Of a DNA stretch of 64,000 bases, positions 54,961 through 63,941 are shown in pieces. The DNA is taken from assembly GCF_039634785.1 (NCBI RefSeq), contig NZ_JBBIAB010000019.1:1-64000 (forward strand). The letters are read 5' to 3'. The notes beneath the pieces are model-generated. The model was not told where the DNA came from. It saw nothing but the letters and a program-made list of their open reading frames with translations, and ran no database searches. The translations under genes were made by a program, and so were the position numbers. The DNA comes from Tistrella mobilis (GTDB lineage: Bacteria; Pseudomonadota; Alphaproteobacteria; Tistrellales; Tistrellaceae). The number at the start of each line of letters is the position of its first letter. Position 1 is the first letter of the stretch.

Positions 54961-56787
54961 TTAGCTTCGATTTTCGAAGCTATCTCCGGGCGCGACGGAA
55001 GGCAAGCCCGCGACGGGCGGCACGGCATCACGGGTGGCGCGGATCATCAGGTCGCGCCAGGCCGCCATCGGCCGGACCGGCGCATCGGCGGCAAGCGTCA
55101 GACCGGGGGTCAGCCCCTCGGCCTGGAAGGCGCGGATCAGGCCGGCATCGCGGGCGATCACATGGATCGGCACGCTGTGCGGGGCATCGGCCGGGGTGAC
55201 CAGCGGCGGCTGGTGGTCGCCGACCACGATCATCAGGGCATCTTCCGGCATGCGCTCCACGGCCCAGCGGCCGACCAGGGCCAGGGTATAGTCCAGCGCA
55301 TTGGCATAGCGTTCCGCCCAGACGGCCGTGTCGCGGGCAAAGGGCTGGCCCTCGGGCGGGGCCGCGGTCTCGAAGATCCACCCGCCGGCGGCGCCCGCCA
55401 TCGACCAGTCGTCGAGCAGCGGCGGCAGCGGCCCCCAGGGGTGATGGCTGGTGATCATGGCGAATTCGAGGAAGAGCGGCGGCCGGTCGACGGGTGCCTG
55501 TTCCTCGGCGGCATAGCGGTCCAGCGCATACTGATCCGGCACCGTCGGCCAGCCGAAAGCCGGGCCGCGATAGTCGAGTGCCGCCGCATCCATCACCCGG
55601 TCATAGCCGAAGGCGGCCGCCTCGGGCCAGGTTTCGCGGATGGCCGGCATCAGCGCCACCGTCCGCCAGCCGGCGCGGCCGAACAGATCGACCAGCGTCG
55701 TGCGCCCGGCCGAGAGCGCATAGTCATAGGCCCGCTGCCGGTCGAGCGTCAGGCCCGAAAGCAGCGTGCCATGGGCCAGCCAGGACTGGCCGCCGACGAC
55801 GGGGCTGTCCAGCCAGCCGCTCACCACCCGGAAGCCCGCGGCATCGAGCCTGTGCCCCAGATCCGCCAGCCGCCGGCCCACCGCATCGCGGATCCGCGGA
55901 TCGTGATGGGCCGACCAGCCATAGCTTTCCATGAAGAACAGGTTCACGTCGCGGCCGCGCAGCCGCGGAAACAGGGCCGGCCCCGGCAGGTGAGCTGCGG
56001 GATCATCCGCCACCGCCGCGGCAAGCTCCGCCTCGATCCGGGCCCGTGCCTTCAACGCATCGGCCTGGAAGGCGGCGAGCCGCAGCGCCCCCGCCCCCAC
56101 CGGTCCGCCGGTCTGGCTGGCGGCCCCGACCACCTGGCCCAGCGCCAGCATGCCGCCCAGCACCGCGACGGTCATCGCCGGCCGGCGGCCGCCGGTCAGA
56201 TGGCGCCGGGCCAGGATCTGGCCGCGCCGGGCGAGCAGATAGACCGCCACCGCCGGCAGGATCCAGAAGCCGAGCACGGCGGCGAGCCGCGCCGGATCAC
56301 CCGCCAGCACATCCCAGAGCGCCGGCATCAGATAGAGATCGCGACCGAGATCGAGCGGCCGGCCCGCGGCGGCATGGGCGACCAGATCGGCGCCGCGCAG
56401 CAGCACCAGTGCCGCCAGACCGGCCGCCGCCAGCCGGAGCAGGAAACCCGGCAGCCAGCGTTCGGCCTGTGCCGGGCTGCGGGCCAGGCCGCTGCCGCGG
56501 GTGACGGGAAAGCCCCCCGGCAGGGCCAGGGCGAGCAGGATGACCGCCGCCACCTCGACCGACAGGCGGAAATGGGCCGGCGTGAACCAGGCATCGAAGC
56601 GCGCCGGCATGTTGACCAGCAGGCCGGCCAGGATCCAGACCAGCAGCAGGCGGGCAAGGCCGGCAGCGAAGCTTGTGGGGGGCTGTCTCACCGCGGGGCG
56701 ATCCTCGGCAGCACGGGAGGCGGGGGCGCAGAAGGCGGGGGCGGCAGGCAGACGCCCTGGAAGTGGAAGAAGATGGGCCGACGCCAT
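54961..56787 (-). CDS. Membrane-anchored sulfatase/phosphoglycerol-transferase-like protein
   Basis: A 608-residue protein. The first about 250 residues contain five hydrophobic helices (for example LLLVWILAGLLVNM and VAAVILLALALPG). The remainder is an alkaline-phosphatase-superfamily periplasmic domain: VNLFFMESYGW (metal Glu), SWLAHGTLLSG (Thr nucleophile) and MIVVGDHQPPLV (metal Asp-His). This is the layout of LTA-synthase/MdoB-type enzymes transferring phosphoglycerol or phosphoethanolamine. It overlaps no neighbour, and the target glycan is unknown. Confidence 0.82.
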   Translation of the reverse strand: MASAHLLPLPGRLPAAPAFCAPASRAAEDRPAVRQPPTSFAAGLARLLLVWILAGLLVNMPARFDAWFTPAHFRLSVEVAAVILLALALPGGFPVTRGSGLARSPAQAERWLPGFLLRLAAAGLAALVLLRGADLVAHAAAGRPLDLGRDLYLMPALWDVLAGDPARLAAVLGFWILPAVAVYLLARRGQILARRHLTGGRRPAMTVAVLGGMLALGQVVGAASQTGGPVGAGALRLAAFQADALKARARIEAELAAAVADDPAAHLPGPALFPRLRGRDVNLFFMESYGWSAHHDPRIRDAVGRRLADLGHRLDAAGFRVVSGWLDSPVVGGQSWLAHGTLLSGLTLDRQRAYDYALSAGRTTLVDLFGRAGWRTVALMPAIRETWPEAAAFGYDRVMDAAALDYRGPAFGWPTVPDQYALDRYAAEEQAPVDRPPLFLEFAMITSHHPWGPLPPLLDDWSMAGAAGGWIFETAAPPEGQPFARDTAVWAERYANALDYTLALVGRWAVERMPEDALMIVVGDHQPPLVTPADAPHSVPIHVIARDAGLIRAFQAEGLTPGLTLAADAPVRPMAAWRDLMIRATRDAVPPVAGLPSVAPGDSFENRS

Positions 56788-56857
56788 ACGTGATCAAGCC
56801 CATACGCGGTCAAGACGGGGCGCGGTCAAGACGGGGCACGGTCAAGGCGGGGCGCGA

Positions 56858-57427
56858 TCAGGCCCGGCCTTCCGTCTCCCCCCGCGGAATGGCCGGGCCC
56901 ATGCTGGCCACCAGCCCGTCCCGCACCCGGGCCCAGCCGTCGGGCAGGGCCACCAGCAGCGTCCCATAGAGATCCAGCATGCGGGCAAAGGCGGTGCGGC
57001 CGTCTTCCCCCGCGCCGAGCGGCCGGGCGAGGCCGTCCAGCACCGGTGCCAGGGCATCGAGCATGGCGGTCTCTGCCGCAATCTCGTGGGCGAGCAGGCC
57101 GTCGCCGATCGCCCGGGCACGATCCGCCGCCATGCCGGCCATGACCGGGGCATCGCCGCGCAGCCGCCGGCGCAGGGCGCGCAGCGGCCGCACCACCTCG
57201 GCCCGCCAGCCGGCGGCTGCCGCATCCAGCGCCGCAATGCCATGCGCGTCCAGCCGGCGGCCGGTTGCGGCCACATGGTGGAAGGCCAGGATCAGCACCA
57301 CATCGGCGCCATGGCCGTCCTGGGCCTCAAGACAGACCTCGCGCGCCGACGGCCGGCCATAAACCGCATGGGCATGGCGGCCAAGGGGGGTTTGCGGCGT
57401 GGAGGGGGCAGGCACGGGGCTGGGCAT
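56858..57427 (-). CDS. TIGR02444-family protein
   Basis: A 189-residue protein. The segment [34 protein letters not shown], then [18 protein letters not shown], is that of the TIGR02444 (DUF2390) family: a VYxRPGVxxACLxLQDxxGxDVNLLL-type start and PLRxxRRxLK. Function unknown. I took the ATG at 57427 since GGAAG lies about nine bases upstream. It is 70 bp upstream of the sulfatase-like gene on the same strand. Confidence 0.8.
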   Translation of the reverse strand: MPSPVPAPSTPQTPLGRHAHAVYGRPSAREVCLEAQDGHGADVVLILAFHHVAATGRRLDAHGIAALDAAAAGWRAEVVRPLRALRRRLRGDAPVMAGMAADRARAIGDGLLAHEIAAETAMLDALAPVLDGLARPLGAGEDGRTAFARMLDLYGTLLVALPDGWARVRDGLVASMGPAIPRGETEGRA

Positions 57428-57593
57428 GATGCGCATCTTCCGGCAATGTCTTGAGAGGGGGCGTGCTGGGCTTATGCGTCGGCGCGAGTATACACGGCCG
57501 GGCGGTGTTTGTATGATCCGCGGCCCCCGATCCCTCCTGAAGGTCCGGCAGCCGCGCCGGCCCGATCCGCCAGAGACAGAAGGACAAGGCTTC

Positions 57594-58118
57594 ATGACCG
57601 GAACGCCCGCCGGAACGCCCGCCGCCACCTCTCCCCTGGTCGGCATCGTGATGGGCAGCCAATCCGACTGGGCCACCATGCGCCATGCCGCGGTGCTGCT
57701 GGAACGTTTCGGCATCCCGCACGAGGTGCGCATCGTTTCGGCCCATCGCACGCCGCAGCGCATGGCCGATTACGCCGCCGCCGCGCGCGGCCGGGGCCTG
57801 CAGGTCATCATCGCCGGTGCCGGCGGCGCCGCCCATCTGCCGGGCATGATCGCCGCCCAGACCAGCGTGCCGGTCTTCGGCGTGCCGGTGCAGAGCAAGG
57901 CGCTGAACGGCATGGACAGCCTGCTGTCGATCGTGCAGATGCCGGCCGGCATCCCCGTCGGCACGCTGGCGATCGGCGAGGCGGGCGCCAAGAATGCCGC
58001 CCTGCTCGCCGCCGCCGTGGTCGCCAACCACGATGCCGCCGTGCTGGAGGCGCTGGAAGCCTTCCGCGCCGAGCAGACCGACGGCGTGGCGCTGGAACCG
58101 GTCGACGACCAGGCCTGA
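57594..58118 (+). CDS. purE: N5-carboxyaminoimidazole ribonucleotide mutase
   Basis: A 174-residue class I PurE converting N5-CAIR to CAIR in purine synthesis. [55 protein letters not shown] and [33 protein letters not shown] are all textbook, including the catalytic His in SAHRTP. The ATG at 57594 is followed by about 14 non-conserved residues. It lies 41 bp before purK. Confidence 0.96.
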   Translation: MTGTPAGTPAATSPLVGIVMGSQSDWATMRHAAVLLERFGIPHEVRIVSAHRTPQRMADYAAAARGRGLQVIIAGAGGAAHLPGMIAAQTSVPVFGVPVQSKALNGMDSLLSIVQMPAGIPVGTLAIGEAGAKNAALLAAAVVANHDAAVLEALEAFRAEQTDGVALEPVDDQA

Positions 58119-58159
58119 GCCGCCTTCTCATCTTCCCTCACCCTGTACGGACGACCCCG

Positions 58160-59269
58160 ATGACCGATCGCACCACCACCCCCGCCCCGCTCGCCCCCGG
58201 TTCGGTGATCGGCATCATGGGCGGCGGACAGCTTGGCCGGATGGCTGCGATCGCGGCCGCGCGGATGGGCTACAAGGTCCATGTCTATGCCCCCGAAGCG
58301 GAAAGCCCGGCCGCCGAGGTGGCCGATGCCTGGACCCGTGCGGCCTGGGATGATGCGGCCGCCCTCGACGCCTTCGCGGCCGCCGTGGATGTGGTGACCT
58401 TCGAGTTCGAGAACGTGCCCGCGGCAAGCGTCGCCGGGCTGGCGGCGAAGCGCCCGGTGCGCCCGGCCTGGACGGTGCTGGAGACCACCCAGGACCGCCT
58501 GTCCGAGAAGGATTTCGTCAACCGGCTGGGCATCGGCACGGCGCCCTATGCCCGGGTGGACGATGTCGACGGGCTGGTGGCCGCGATCGAGAGGCTGGGC
58601 CGGCCGGCCATCCTGAAGACCCGCACGCTCGGCTATGACGGCAAGGGTCAGGCCCGCATTGCGGCCGAGGGCGACATCCGCGCCGCGGCCGAGGCCGCCT
58701 TCGCAACGATCGGTGGCCGGCCGGCGATCCTTGAAGGCATGGTCGATTTCGGCTGCGAGATCTCGGTCATCGTCGCCCGCTCTCCCGCAGGCGAGGTGCG
58801 CTGCTTCGAGCCGGCCGAGAACGAGCATCGCAACGGCATCCTGCATCTGAGCCGCGTGCCGGCGCGGGTGGCCGAGGCCACCGCCGTCGAGGCGCAGCGC
58901 ATCGCGCTGGCGCTGGCCGATGCCTTCGGTCTGGAGGGGCTGCTGGCGGTGGAGATGTTCGTCACCCGCGACGGCCGGGTGCTGGTCAACGAAATGGCGC
59001 CGCGGCCGCATAATTCGGGACACTGGTCGTTCGACGCCGCCGCGACCAGCCAGTTCGAGCAGTTCATCCGCGCGGTCGCCGACCTGCCGCTGGGCGATCC
59101 CGCGCGGCTGGTCGATGCCGAAATGGAAAACCTGCTGGGCGACGATGTCGACCGCTGGCGCGAGATCCTGGCCGAGCCGCGCGCCAAGCTGCATCTCTAC
59201 GGCAAGAGCGAGGCCAAGCCGGGCCGCAAGATGGGGCATGTCACCCGGCTCGGCACCGCGCGCAGCTGA
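58160..59269 (+). CDS. purK: N5-carboxyaminoimidazole ribonucleotide synthase
   Basis: A 369-residue ATP-grasp enzyme that carboxylates AIR with bicarbonate. IGIMGGGQLGRMAAIAAARMGY is the start; TFEFENVP, LKTRTLGYDGKGQ (the ATP-grasp loop), FGCEISVIVAR, NEMAPRPHNSGHWS (metal and carboxylate site) and KMGHVT near the C-terminus are conserved. PurE follows it in pathway order and precedes it in the operon. A 6-bp GC stem overlaps the convergent coq9 stop downstream. Confidence 0.96.
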   Translation: MTDRTTTPAPLAPGSVIGIMGGGQLGRMAAIAAARMGYKVHVYAPEAESPAAEVADAWTRAAWDDAAALDAFAAAVDVVTFEFENVPAASVAGLAAKRPVRPAWTVLETTQDRLSEKDFVNRLGIGTAPYARVDDVDGLVAAIERLGRPAILKTRTLGYDGKGQARIAAEGDIRAAAEAAFATIGGRPAILEGMVDFGCEISVIVARSPAGEVRCFEPAENEHRNGILHLSRVPARVAEATAVEAQRIALALADAFGLEGLLAVEMFVTRDGRVLVNEMAPRPHNSGHWSFDAAATSQFEQFIRAVADLPLGDPARLVDAEMENLLGDDVDRWREILAEPRAKLHLYGKSEAKPGRKMGHVTRLGTARS

Positions 59270-59284
59270 CGGGCGGGCGGGGGC

Positions 59285-60058
59285 TCAGCGCCCCCGCATC
59301 CGCAGGGAATTGCGGCCGGCGAAGCGGCTGCCGCCGGGCAGGAAGCGGCGCGGATCGGGCAGCATCTTTTCCACCCGGCCGCGGACCTTCTGGATGCGCA
59401 TCACATCGGCAATCCGCCGGTCCAGGAAGGCGCGGGTGTCGGCGAAGCCTTCGCTTCTGTCGTCCAGCCAGACCGCGAGCGTCGAGCTGTAGACCGCAGC
59501 CAGGGTCGCGCGCTTGGTGTAGAAGCTGAAATCGGTCGCGGTGTCGCCCGCCGCCCACCACATCGCATCGACCGTGCGATAGAGCGTCTTCAGGCCGAGG
59601 GCGGCATTCTGCGGCAGGGCGAGCAGGCCGAGCGCGGTGCGGATCGCCTCGCGATGGGGCAGGTTCTGCTCCAGCCGCACCAGAACCGCGGTGGTGATGC
59701 GGCTGCGGATCGGCAGCGACGGCAGATCGATCCGCTCCAGCTCCGCCGCCATCCGCCGGTCGGCATAGTCGCAGAAATGCACGATCAGATCGATCCGCCC
59801 GCGCGGGAACAGCCGGCGGGTGGCGGCGGCGTCGAAGCCGGCGGCCTGGCCGGCGCGACGGACCAGGTCATCCGTCCAGCCGTCGAAGGGCACATCGGGC
59901 AGCGCCTGTTCCAGCACCGCATCGCGGTCGCGGAGCAGCTGCGGCACGCCGGCTTCAAGCTCCCCCGCCCCGCCGGTTTCGGTATCTGAGGGCGGCAGAA
60001 CCCCGGCCTCGTCGTCAGCGCCCGTCTGGTCGCGGGTACGTCCGTCGTCTGCGGTCAT
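59285..60058 (-). CDS. coq9: COQ9-family ubiquinone-biosynthesis protein
   Basis: A 257-residue protein. The N-terminal about 40 residues are acidic and variable. The conserved part begins LRDRDAVLEQALPDVPFDGWTDDLVRRAGQAAGF, a TetR-like helical fold, then RGRIDLIVHFCDYADRRMAAEL, and the C-terminal lipid-binding region with DAMWWAAGDTATDFSFYTKRATLAAVYSSTLAVWLDD. In the family it binds ubiquinone intermediates and aids COQ7. A cluster with purEK is not functionally obvious. Confidence 0.9.
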   Translation of the reverse strand: MTADDGRTRDQTGADDEAGVLPPSDTETGGAGELEAGVPQLLRDRDAVLEQALPDVPFDGWTDDLVRRAGQAAGFDAAATRRLFPRGRIDLIVHFCDYADRRMAAELERIDLPSLPIRSRITTAVLVRLEQNLPHREAIRTALGLLALPQNAALGLKTLYRTVDAMWWAAGDTATDFSFYTKRATLAAVYSSTLAVWLDDRSEGFADTRAFLDRRIADVMRIQKVRGRVEKMLPDPRRFLPGGSRFAGRNSLRMRGR

Positions 60059-60140
60059 CTTCCGTCTCCCTCAGGATCGGCATGGTCGTCGCGGCACCAT
60101 GCCAGATCAGCTAGCGTCGCAAGCCTGCGCCGTCAACGGG

Positions 60141-60812
60141 TCATGCCGCCGCATAAGCCGCATCGAAGAAGGCGCGTTCCGCCGAAACCGCGCGCCGGAA
60201 CAGATCTTCGACCCGCGCCCGGGCCGCATCATCCAGCATGGGGCCCACCCGGTCGAGTTCCGAGACCAGCCAGCCCACGAACTCCCGGAAGAACGGGTTG
60301 TCGTGGAGCGTGATCCATTCGGCATGCTCGAAGCGCGGCGGCAGGCGGCCTCCGGCCCGCTCGGCCCAGGAGAGATAGCTCCATTCCGCCACCACCAGCA
60401 CCGCCAGACAGCAGGCATAGTCGGCCGTCAGCCGCGCCTCGGCCATCAGCGCCTTGAAGGTGGCGGTTGCCGGGTGGTCGGGCAGGTCCGCCCGCATCGC
60501 CTCGTCCACGCCCAGTGCCTTGAAGGCCCGGAGGAAATAGTCGTTCTCGTCGCTGGTGACCATGGCGGCGAAGCGGCAGAGCGGGATCCGCGCCTCGAAG
60601 CGGTCGGCCGAGGCGATGGCCGCGCCCAGCAGGGCCACGAATGCGTCGATGAACCGGTGATCCTGAACCAGATAACGGGCGAGCACCGCATCATCCAGCG
60701 TGCCGGCGATCAGCTCGTCGGTGAAGCGGTGGCCGGTGACCGCGCTCCAGTCGGGCTCGGCGGCGGCACGCAGGCTGAGGCTGAAACGCGCCTCGGCGGG
60801 GCTGGCGGACAT
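60141..60812 (-). CDS. tenA: TenA-family thiaminase II-like protein
   Basis: A 223-residue helical protein of the TenA/heme-oxygenase-like fold, which salvages thiamin pyrimidine by hydrolysing aminopyrimidine derivatives. LARYLVQDHRFIDAFVALLGAAIASA near the N-terminus, the Cys-bearing TADYACCLAVLVVAEWSYLSWAERA (catalytic Cys position) and HDNPFFREFVGWL with HAEWI agree with the family. The ATG at 60812 follows AGGGAG. It lies 83 bp upstream of coq9 on the same strand. It is the second thiamine-related gene in the window, along with thiE. Confidence 0.85.
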   Translation of the reverse strand: MSASPAEARFSLSLRAAAEPDWSAVTGHRFTDELIAGTLDDAVLARYLVQDHRFIDAFVALLGAAIASADRFEARIPLCRFAAMVTSDENDYFLRAFKALGVDEAMRADLPDHPATATFKALMAEARLTADYACCLAVLVVAEWSYLSWAERAGGRLPPRFEHAEWITLHDNPFFREFVGWLVSELDRVGPMLDDAARARVEDLFRRAVSAERAFFDAAYAAA

Positions 60813-61124
60813 CTGGCATCTCCCTGGGTCTTCTGATCCGGCCACACGCCCTTGCCGGCGTGGGCCCCTTCCCCTATACTCGGTTTCGAACAAACACGCA
60901 CGCCGTCGGGATCTCGGGACGAGAGGCTGGGAGGCCACTCGTGCCGGCTTTCGTTTCGCAACGGTCGAATCGGTTTGACTTTCATCCGTCGCCCCGGTAC
61001 CAAAGGCGGCCGATGGTCGCCGAGGGTTTCGGTGGTCGTGATCTGTCGCGGTGCTTCGCGACGGGCCCGGACGGAGGACGTCCGGACCGGGTTTCAATCG
61101 ACTGACAAGACGGGTGTAGACTTG
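60813..61124 (+). other. Leader region of rpsU
   Basis: This 312-bp stretch between the divergent tenA and rpsU holds a promoter at 60852-60880 and a leader of about 240 bases. An in-frame extension of rpsU is open but has no codon pattern typical of a gene. I see no further element. Confidence 0.5.
60852..60880 (+). promoter_or_regulatory. Sigma-70-like promoter for rpsU
   Basis: TTGCCG (60852-60857) and TATACT (60875-60880) are separated by exactly 17 bp, five of six matches in the -10. It would give a leader of about 240 bases before the rpsU start. Confidence 0.65.
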
Positions 61125-61331
61125 GTGCAGGTCATCGTTCGCGACAACAATGTCGACCAGGCGCTTCGCGCGCTGAAGAAGAAGATGCAGCGTGAAGGCA
61201 TCTTCCGCGAGATGAAGATGCGTCGGCATTATGAGAAGCCGTCGGAGAAGCGCGCCCGTGAGGATGCGGAGGCCGTTCGTCGCGCCCGCAAGCTCGCGAT
61301 GAAGCGTGCGCAGCGCGAGGGCCTGCTCTGA
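61125..61331 (+). CDS. rpsU: 30S ribosomal protein S21
   Basis: A 68-residue basic protein: [20 protein letters not shown], then [24 protein letters not shown] and a C-terminal [14 protein letters not shown]. This is the S21 pattern. The initiation codon is a GTG at 61125, since QVIVRDN follows directly as in relatives; a TTG just upstream would add one residue. It ends with an intrinsic terminator. Confidence 0.95.
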   Translation: MQVIVRDNNVDQALRALKKKMQREGIFREMKMRRHYEKPSEKRAREDAEAVRRARKLAMKRAQREGLL

Positions 61332-61419
61332 GCAGCAGGCGCGTTCCGCGCCCCGACGACCGGATGCATGCCCTGAAGCCGAACCGGCCAACGGCATGAC
61401 ATGCCTGCCGTTACGAAAG

Positions 61420-61448
61420 ACCGCCCTCCTCGCGAGCGGCGGTTTTTT
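61420..61448 (+). terminator. Intrinsic terminator after rpsU
   Basis: ACCGCC (61420-61425) pairs with GGCGGT (61438-61443), with an inner CTCG/CGAG in the loop, followed by TTTTTG. Confidence 0.8.
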
Positions 61449-61531
61449 GTTGCCCGGATTCCGGTGACGGGTCTAGCTTCCGCCGGCGCCCTGCCGTGCC
61501 GCCCTCCCCCCCCGGTCGTGAAGGAAGCCCG

Positions 61532-61846
61532 ATGATCCGGCATATCGTGATGTTCAGCGCAAAGACGCCGGCCGATCTCGCTGCGGTGCGCGACGGCCTC
61601 GCGATCCTGGGCGGCATTCCCCATGCCCGCCGCTTCGAGGTCGGCACGAATACCAAACGCGATGCGCTGTCGTCGGATGTCGATCTGATCGTCTATGCCG
61701 AGTTCGACGACGAGGCGGACCTCGCCGCCTACAAGGCCGACCCGCTTTATGCCGAATCGATCGCCCGCGTCCGCCATCTGCGCGATCTGCGCATCGTGGC
61801 CGATTATGTCGTCGAGGATGCCGTCATCGCCGACCGGCGCGGCTGA
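61532..61846 (+). CDS. Stress-responsive alpha/beta-barrel (Dabb) protein
   Basis: A 104-residue dimeric-barrel protein: MIRHIVMFSAKTPADLAAV, then RFEVGTNTKRDALSSDVDLIVYAEFDDEADLAAYKADPLYAES, and HLRDLRIVADYVVED. This is the Dabb domain with HxVxFxxK and the AYxxHPxH-like segment (AYKADPLY). AAGGAAG precedes the ATG. Its last 43 bases overlap the 3' end of the convergent AraC gene. Confidence 0.88.
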   Translation: MIRHIVMFSAKTPADLAAVRDGLAILGGIPHARRFEVGTNTKRDALSSDVDLIVYAEFDDEADLAAYKADPLYAESIARVRHLRDLRIVADYVVEDAVIADRRG

Positions 61847-62868
61847 GACCGGGCAAAGCGCCCCGGCGTCTCTCCGGTCCAGCGCCGGAAGGCGCGGGTG
61901 AAGGCGGCGGCATCGGCATAGCCCAGCGCTATCGCCACCCGTTCGACCGCCGCCCCCTCGCCCAACAGTCGCCGGGCGCGTTCGGCCAGTGCTGCATCCC
62001 GCCGTTGCCGGAAGCTGGTTCCGGCCGCGGCCAGCCGCCTGCGCAACGACCGTTCCGACATCGCCAGCCGCCGCGCGGCCTGAACCAGATCGACCGGCGG
62101 CCCGGCCTCGTCGCGCAGCAGCACGTCGAGTGCCGCCACCGGGCCGCCGACGCTGCGCCTTGCCGCCTCGGCCAGAAAGGCCCGTTCCGCCGTGCGCGTG
62201 GCCACCGGATGGGCAAAGGGCAGCGGCCGACCGGCCAGGGCCGCATGATAGACCAGCCGATGTCCGCCGCCCCCGCCGAAGACGAGATGCGGCCCCAGAA
62301 CCTCGTGGAAACGGTCCCGGTCCTGAACCTCCGGCGGCGGCGGAATGTCGATCCCTGCCGCCATCGGCATCACCGGGGCCGCCAGCAGATCGGCGGTGAG
62401 CACGGCGGTCGAGATCAGCCCGCGCGCCACCAGAAAGCGATGCACCGCACGCGGCAGAGAGACCAGGCCGTGATCGTCCAGGGTGAAGACGATCGCCTCC
62501 CCCGGCGGATATCGGGCGGTGATCGCACTGAACGACAGGCCGAGCGTCGGCAGCCGCGCCCAGAGGGCCAGGGCGTCGGCAAAGGCCGCGCGGGTCAGCA
62601 TAGCCCAACCGAACAGGCCAAAGGCAGAGACGCGATAGCACAGCCCGGTTTCCAGCCCCAGCAGGGCCGGATCCTGGTCCGGCAGGGCGCGCAGCACCGC
62701 TTCGATCACCGCCAGTTCCTGCCAGGCCAGCACCGGGGCATCGGCCGGCCGCACGGCGTCCAGCCCGCCCGCGGCCGCGAGTGCAGCGGGATCGAGCCCG
62801 CGCCCGCGGGCCATCTCCAGGATGTTGACCACGCCCACCGGATCGCGCCGGTCGCCGGCATGGACCAT
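61804..62868 (-). CDS. AraC-family regulator with PF12625-type N-domain
   Basis: A 354-residue regulator. The N-terminal 200 residues match the arabinose-binding-domain-like part of OruR/GliR-type AraC proteins (NILEMARGRGLDPAALAAAGGL, LLGLETGLCYRVSAFGLFGWAML). The C-terminal 100 residues are the double HTH: VDLVQAARRLAMSERSLRRRLAAAGTSF and VERVAIALGYADAAAFTRAFRRWTGETPGRF. GAGGAGG lies seven bases before the ATG at 62868. It is divergent from the TauD-type dioxygenase, with 149 bp between, a likely target. Overlaps the Dabb gene tail to tail. Confidence 0.88.
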   Translation of the reverse strand: MVHAGDRRDPVGVVNILEMARGRGLDPAALAAAGGLDAVRPADAPVLAWQELAVIEAVLRALPDQDPALLGLETGLCYRVSAFGLFGWAMLTRAAFADALALWARLPTLGLSFSAITARYPPGEAIVFTLDDHGLVSLPRAVHRFLVARGLISTAVLTADLLAAPVMPMAAGIDIPPPPEVQDRDRFHEVLGPHLVFGGGGGHRLVYHAALAGRPLPFAHPVATRTAERAFLAEAARRSVGGPVAALDVLLRDEAGPPVDLVQAARRLAMSERSLRRRLAAAGTSFRQRRDAALAERARRLLGEGAAVERVAIALGYADAAAFTRAFRRWTGETPGRFARSQPRRSAMTASSTT

Positions 62869-63017
62869 CGCCACCCTCCTCGTCTTCAGCGGTCGATCTG
62901 GCCGATTTTATCAAGAATCCGGCCGGCTCCGCCATGGCCGCCCGGCCCTTCCGGCGGCACTCTCAACCTGTCGAAGCCGGCATCACGAACCGGCCGCCCG
63001 AAGGGAGGACATGCCCG

Positions 63018-63941
63018 ATGACCGCCAATCCGTTCTTTTCGGCCAAACCGCCGACCGCCCGCAGCAATGCGCCCCGCCCGTCGGCCCATTTCACGGCCCG
63101 GCCCCTGACCGGTGCGCTGGGTGCAGACATCACCGGCATCAACGTCGCCACGGCCCCGGATGAAGCCATCGCCGATCTGCGTGCGGCCCTGGTCCATCAT
63201 CAGGTGCTGGCCATTCGCGGGCAAAGCCTCGATCCGGCGGGCATGGAGCGGGTGGCGCTGCGCTTCGGCGCCTTCGGCCAGGATCCCTACGTGCGCCCCC
63301 TGCCCGGCTTCACCAATGTTCTGCGCCTGCTGAAAACGGCGGACGAGGCGCATCCCAATGTCTTCGGCGAGGCCTGGCACAGCGACTGGTCGTTCCTGGA
63401 CACGCCGCCGGCCTTCACCCTGCTTTATGGCCACGACGTGCCCGACTGGGGCGGCGACACCATGTTCGCCAGCCAGATCCGCGCCTGCGAGGCGCTGAGC
63501 CCGGCCATGGTCCGGCTGCTGGAACCGCTGAAGGCGGTGCACAGCGCCCGGCGCGGTTATGGCCCCGCCAGCCGCGAGGCAGTGGCCGACCGGCTGCCCA
63601 ATATGGACATCGTGGTCAGCGAGACCGCCATGGCCACCCGCCTGCACCCGGTGATCCGCACCCATCCCGAAACCGGCGCCCGCGCGCTCTATGTCAGCCC
63701 GGCCTACACCATCGGCCTCGACGGCTTCACCGATGCCGAGGCCGAAGCCCTCCTCGGCTACCTCTTCCAGCTCTCGGTCGACCCGCGCTTCACCTGCCGG
63801 GTGCGCTGGGAACCGGGCACGCTGACCATCTGGGACAACCGGTCCGTGCTGCACCTGCCGATCGGCGACTATCACGGCGCCCGCCGCGAGATGTACCGCA
63901 CCACGGTGGCAGGGGATGAGCCGGTGTTGACGCCGGTGTAA
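63018..63941 (+). CDS. TauD/TfdA-family 2-oxoglutarate dioxygenase
   Basis: A 307-residue non-heme iron enzyme. LTGALGADITGINVA is the typical start, followed by HHQVLAIRGQSLDPAGMER. The HxD motif is in EAWHSDWSF, and the distal His and Arg are in NRSVLHLPIGDYHGARREMYRTTV. Relatives oxidise taurine, 2,4-D or other sulfonates/ethers, and the substrate here is open. Start: ATG 63018 (frame MTANPFF), after GGGAGGAC. Its divergent AraC gene may be the regulator. Confidence 0.9.
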   Translation: MTANPFFSAKPPTARSNAPRPSAHFTARPLTGALGADITGINVATAPDEAIADLRAALVHHQVLAIRGQSLDPAGMERVALRFGAFGQDPYVRPLPGFTNVLRLLKTADEAHPNVFGEAWHSDWSFLDTPPAFTLLYGHDVPDWGGDTMFASQIRACEALSPAMVRLLEPLKAVHSARRGYGPASREAVADRLPNMDIVVSETAMATRLHPVIRTHPETGARALYVSPAYTIGLDGFTDAEAEALLGYLFQLSVDPRFTCRVRWEPGTLTIWDNRSVLHLPIGDYHGARREMYRTTVAGDEPVLTPV

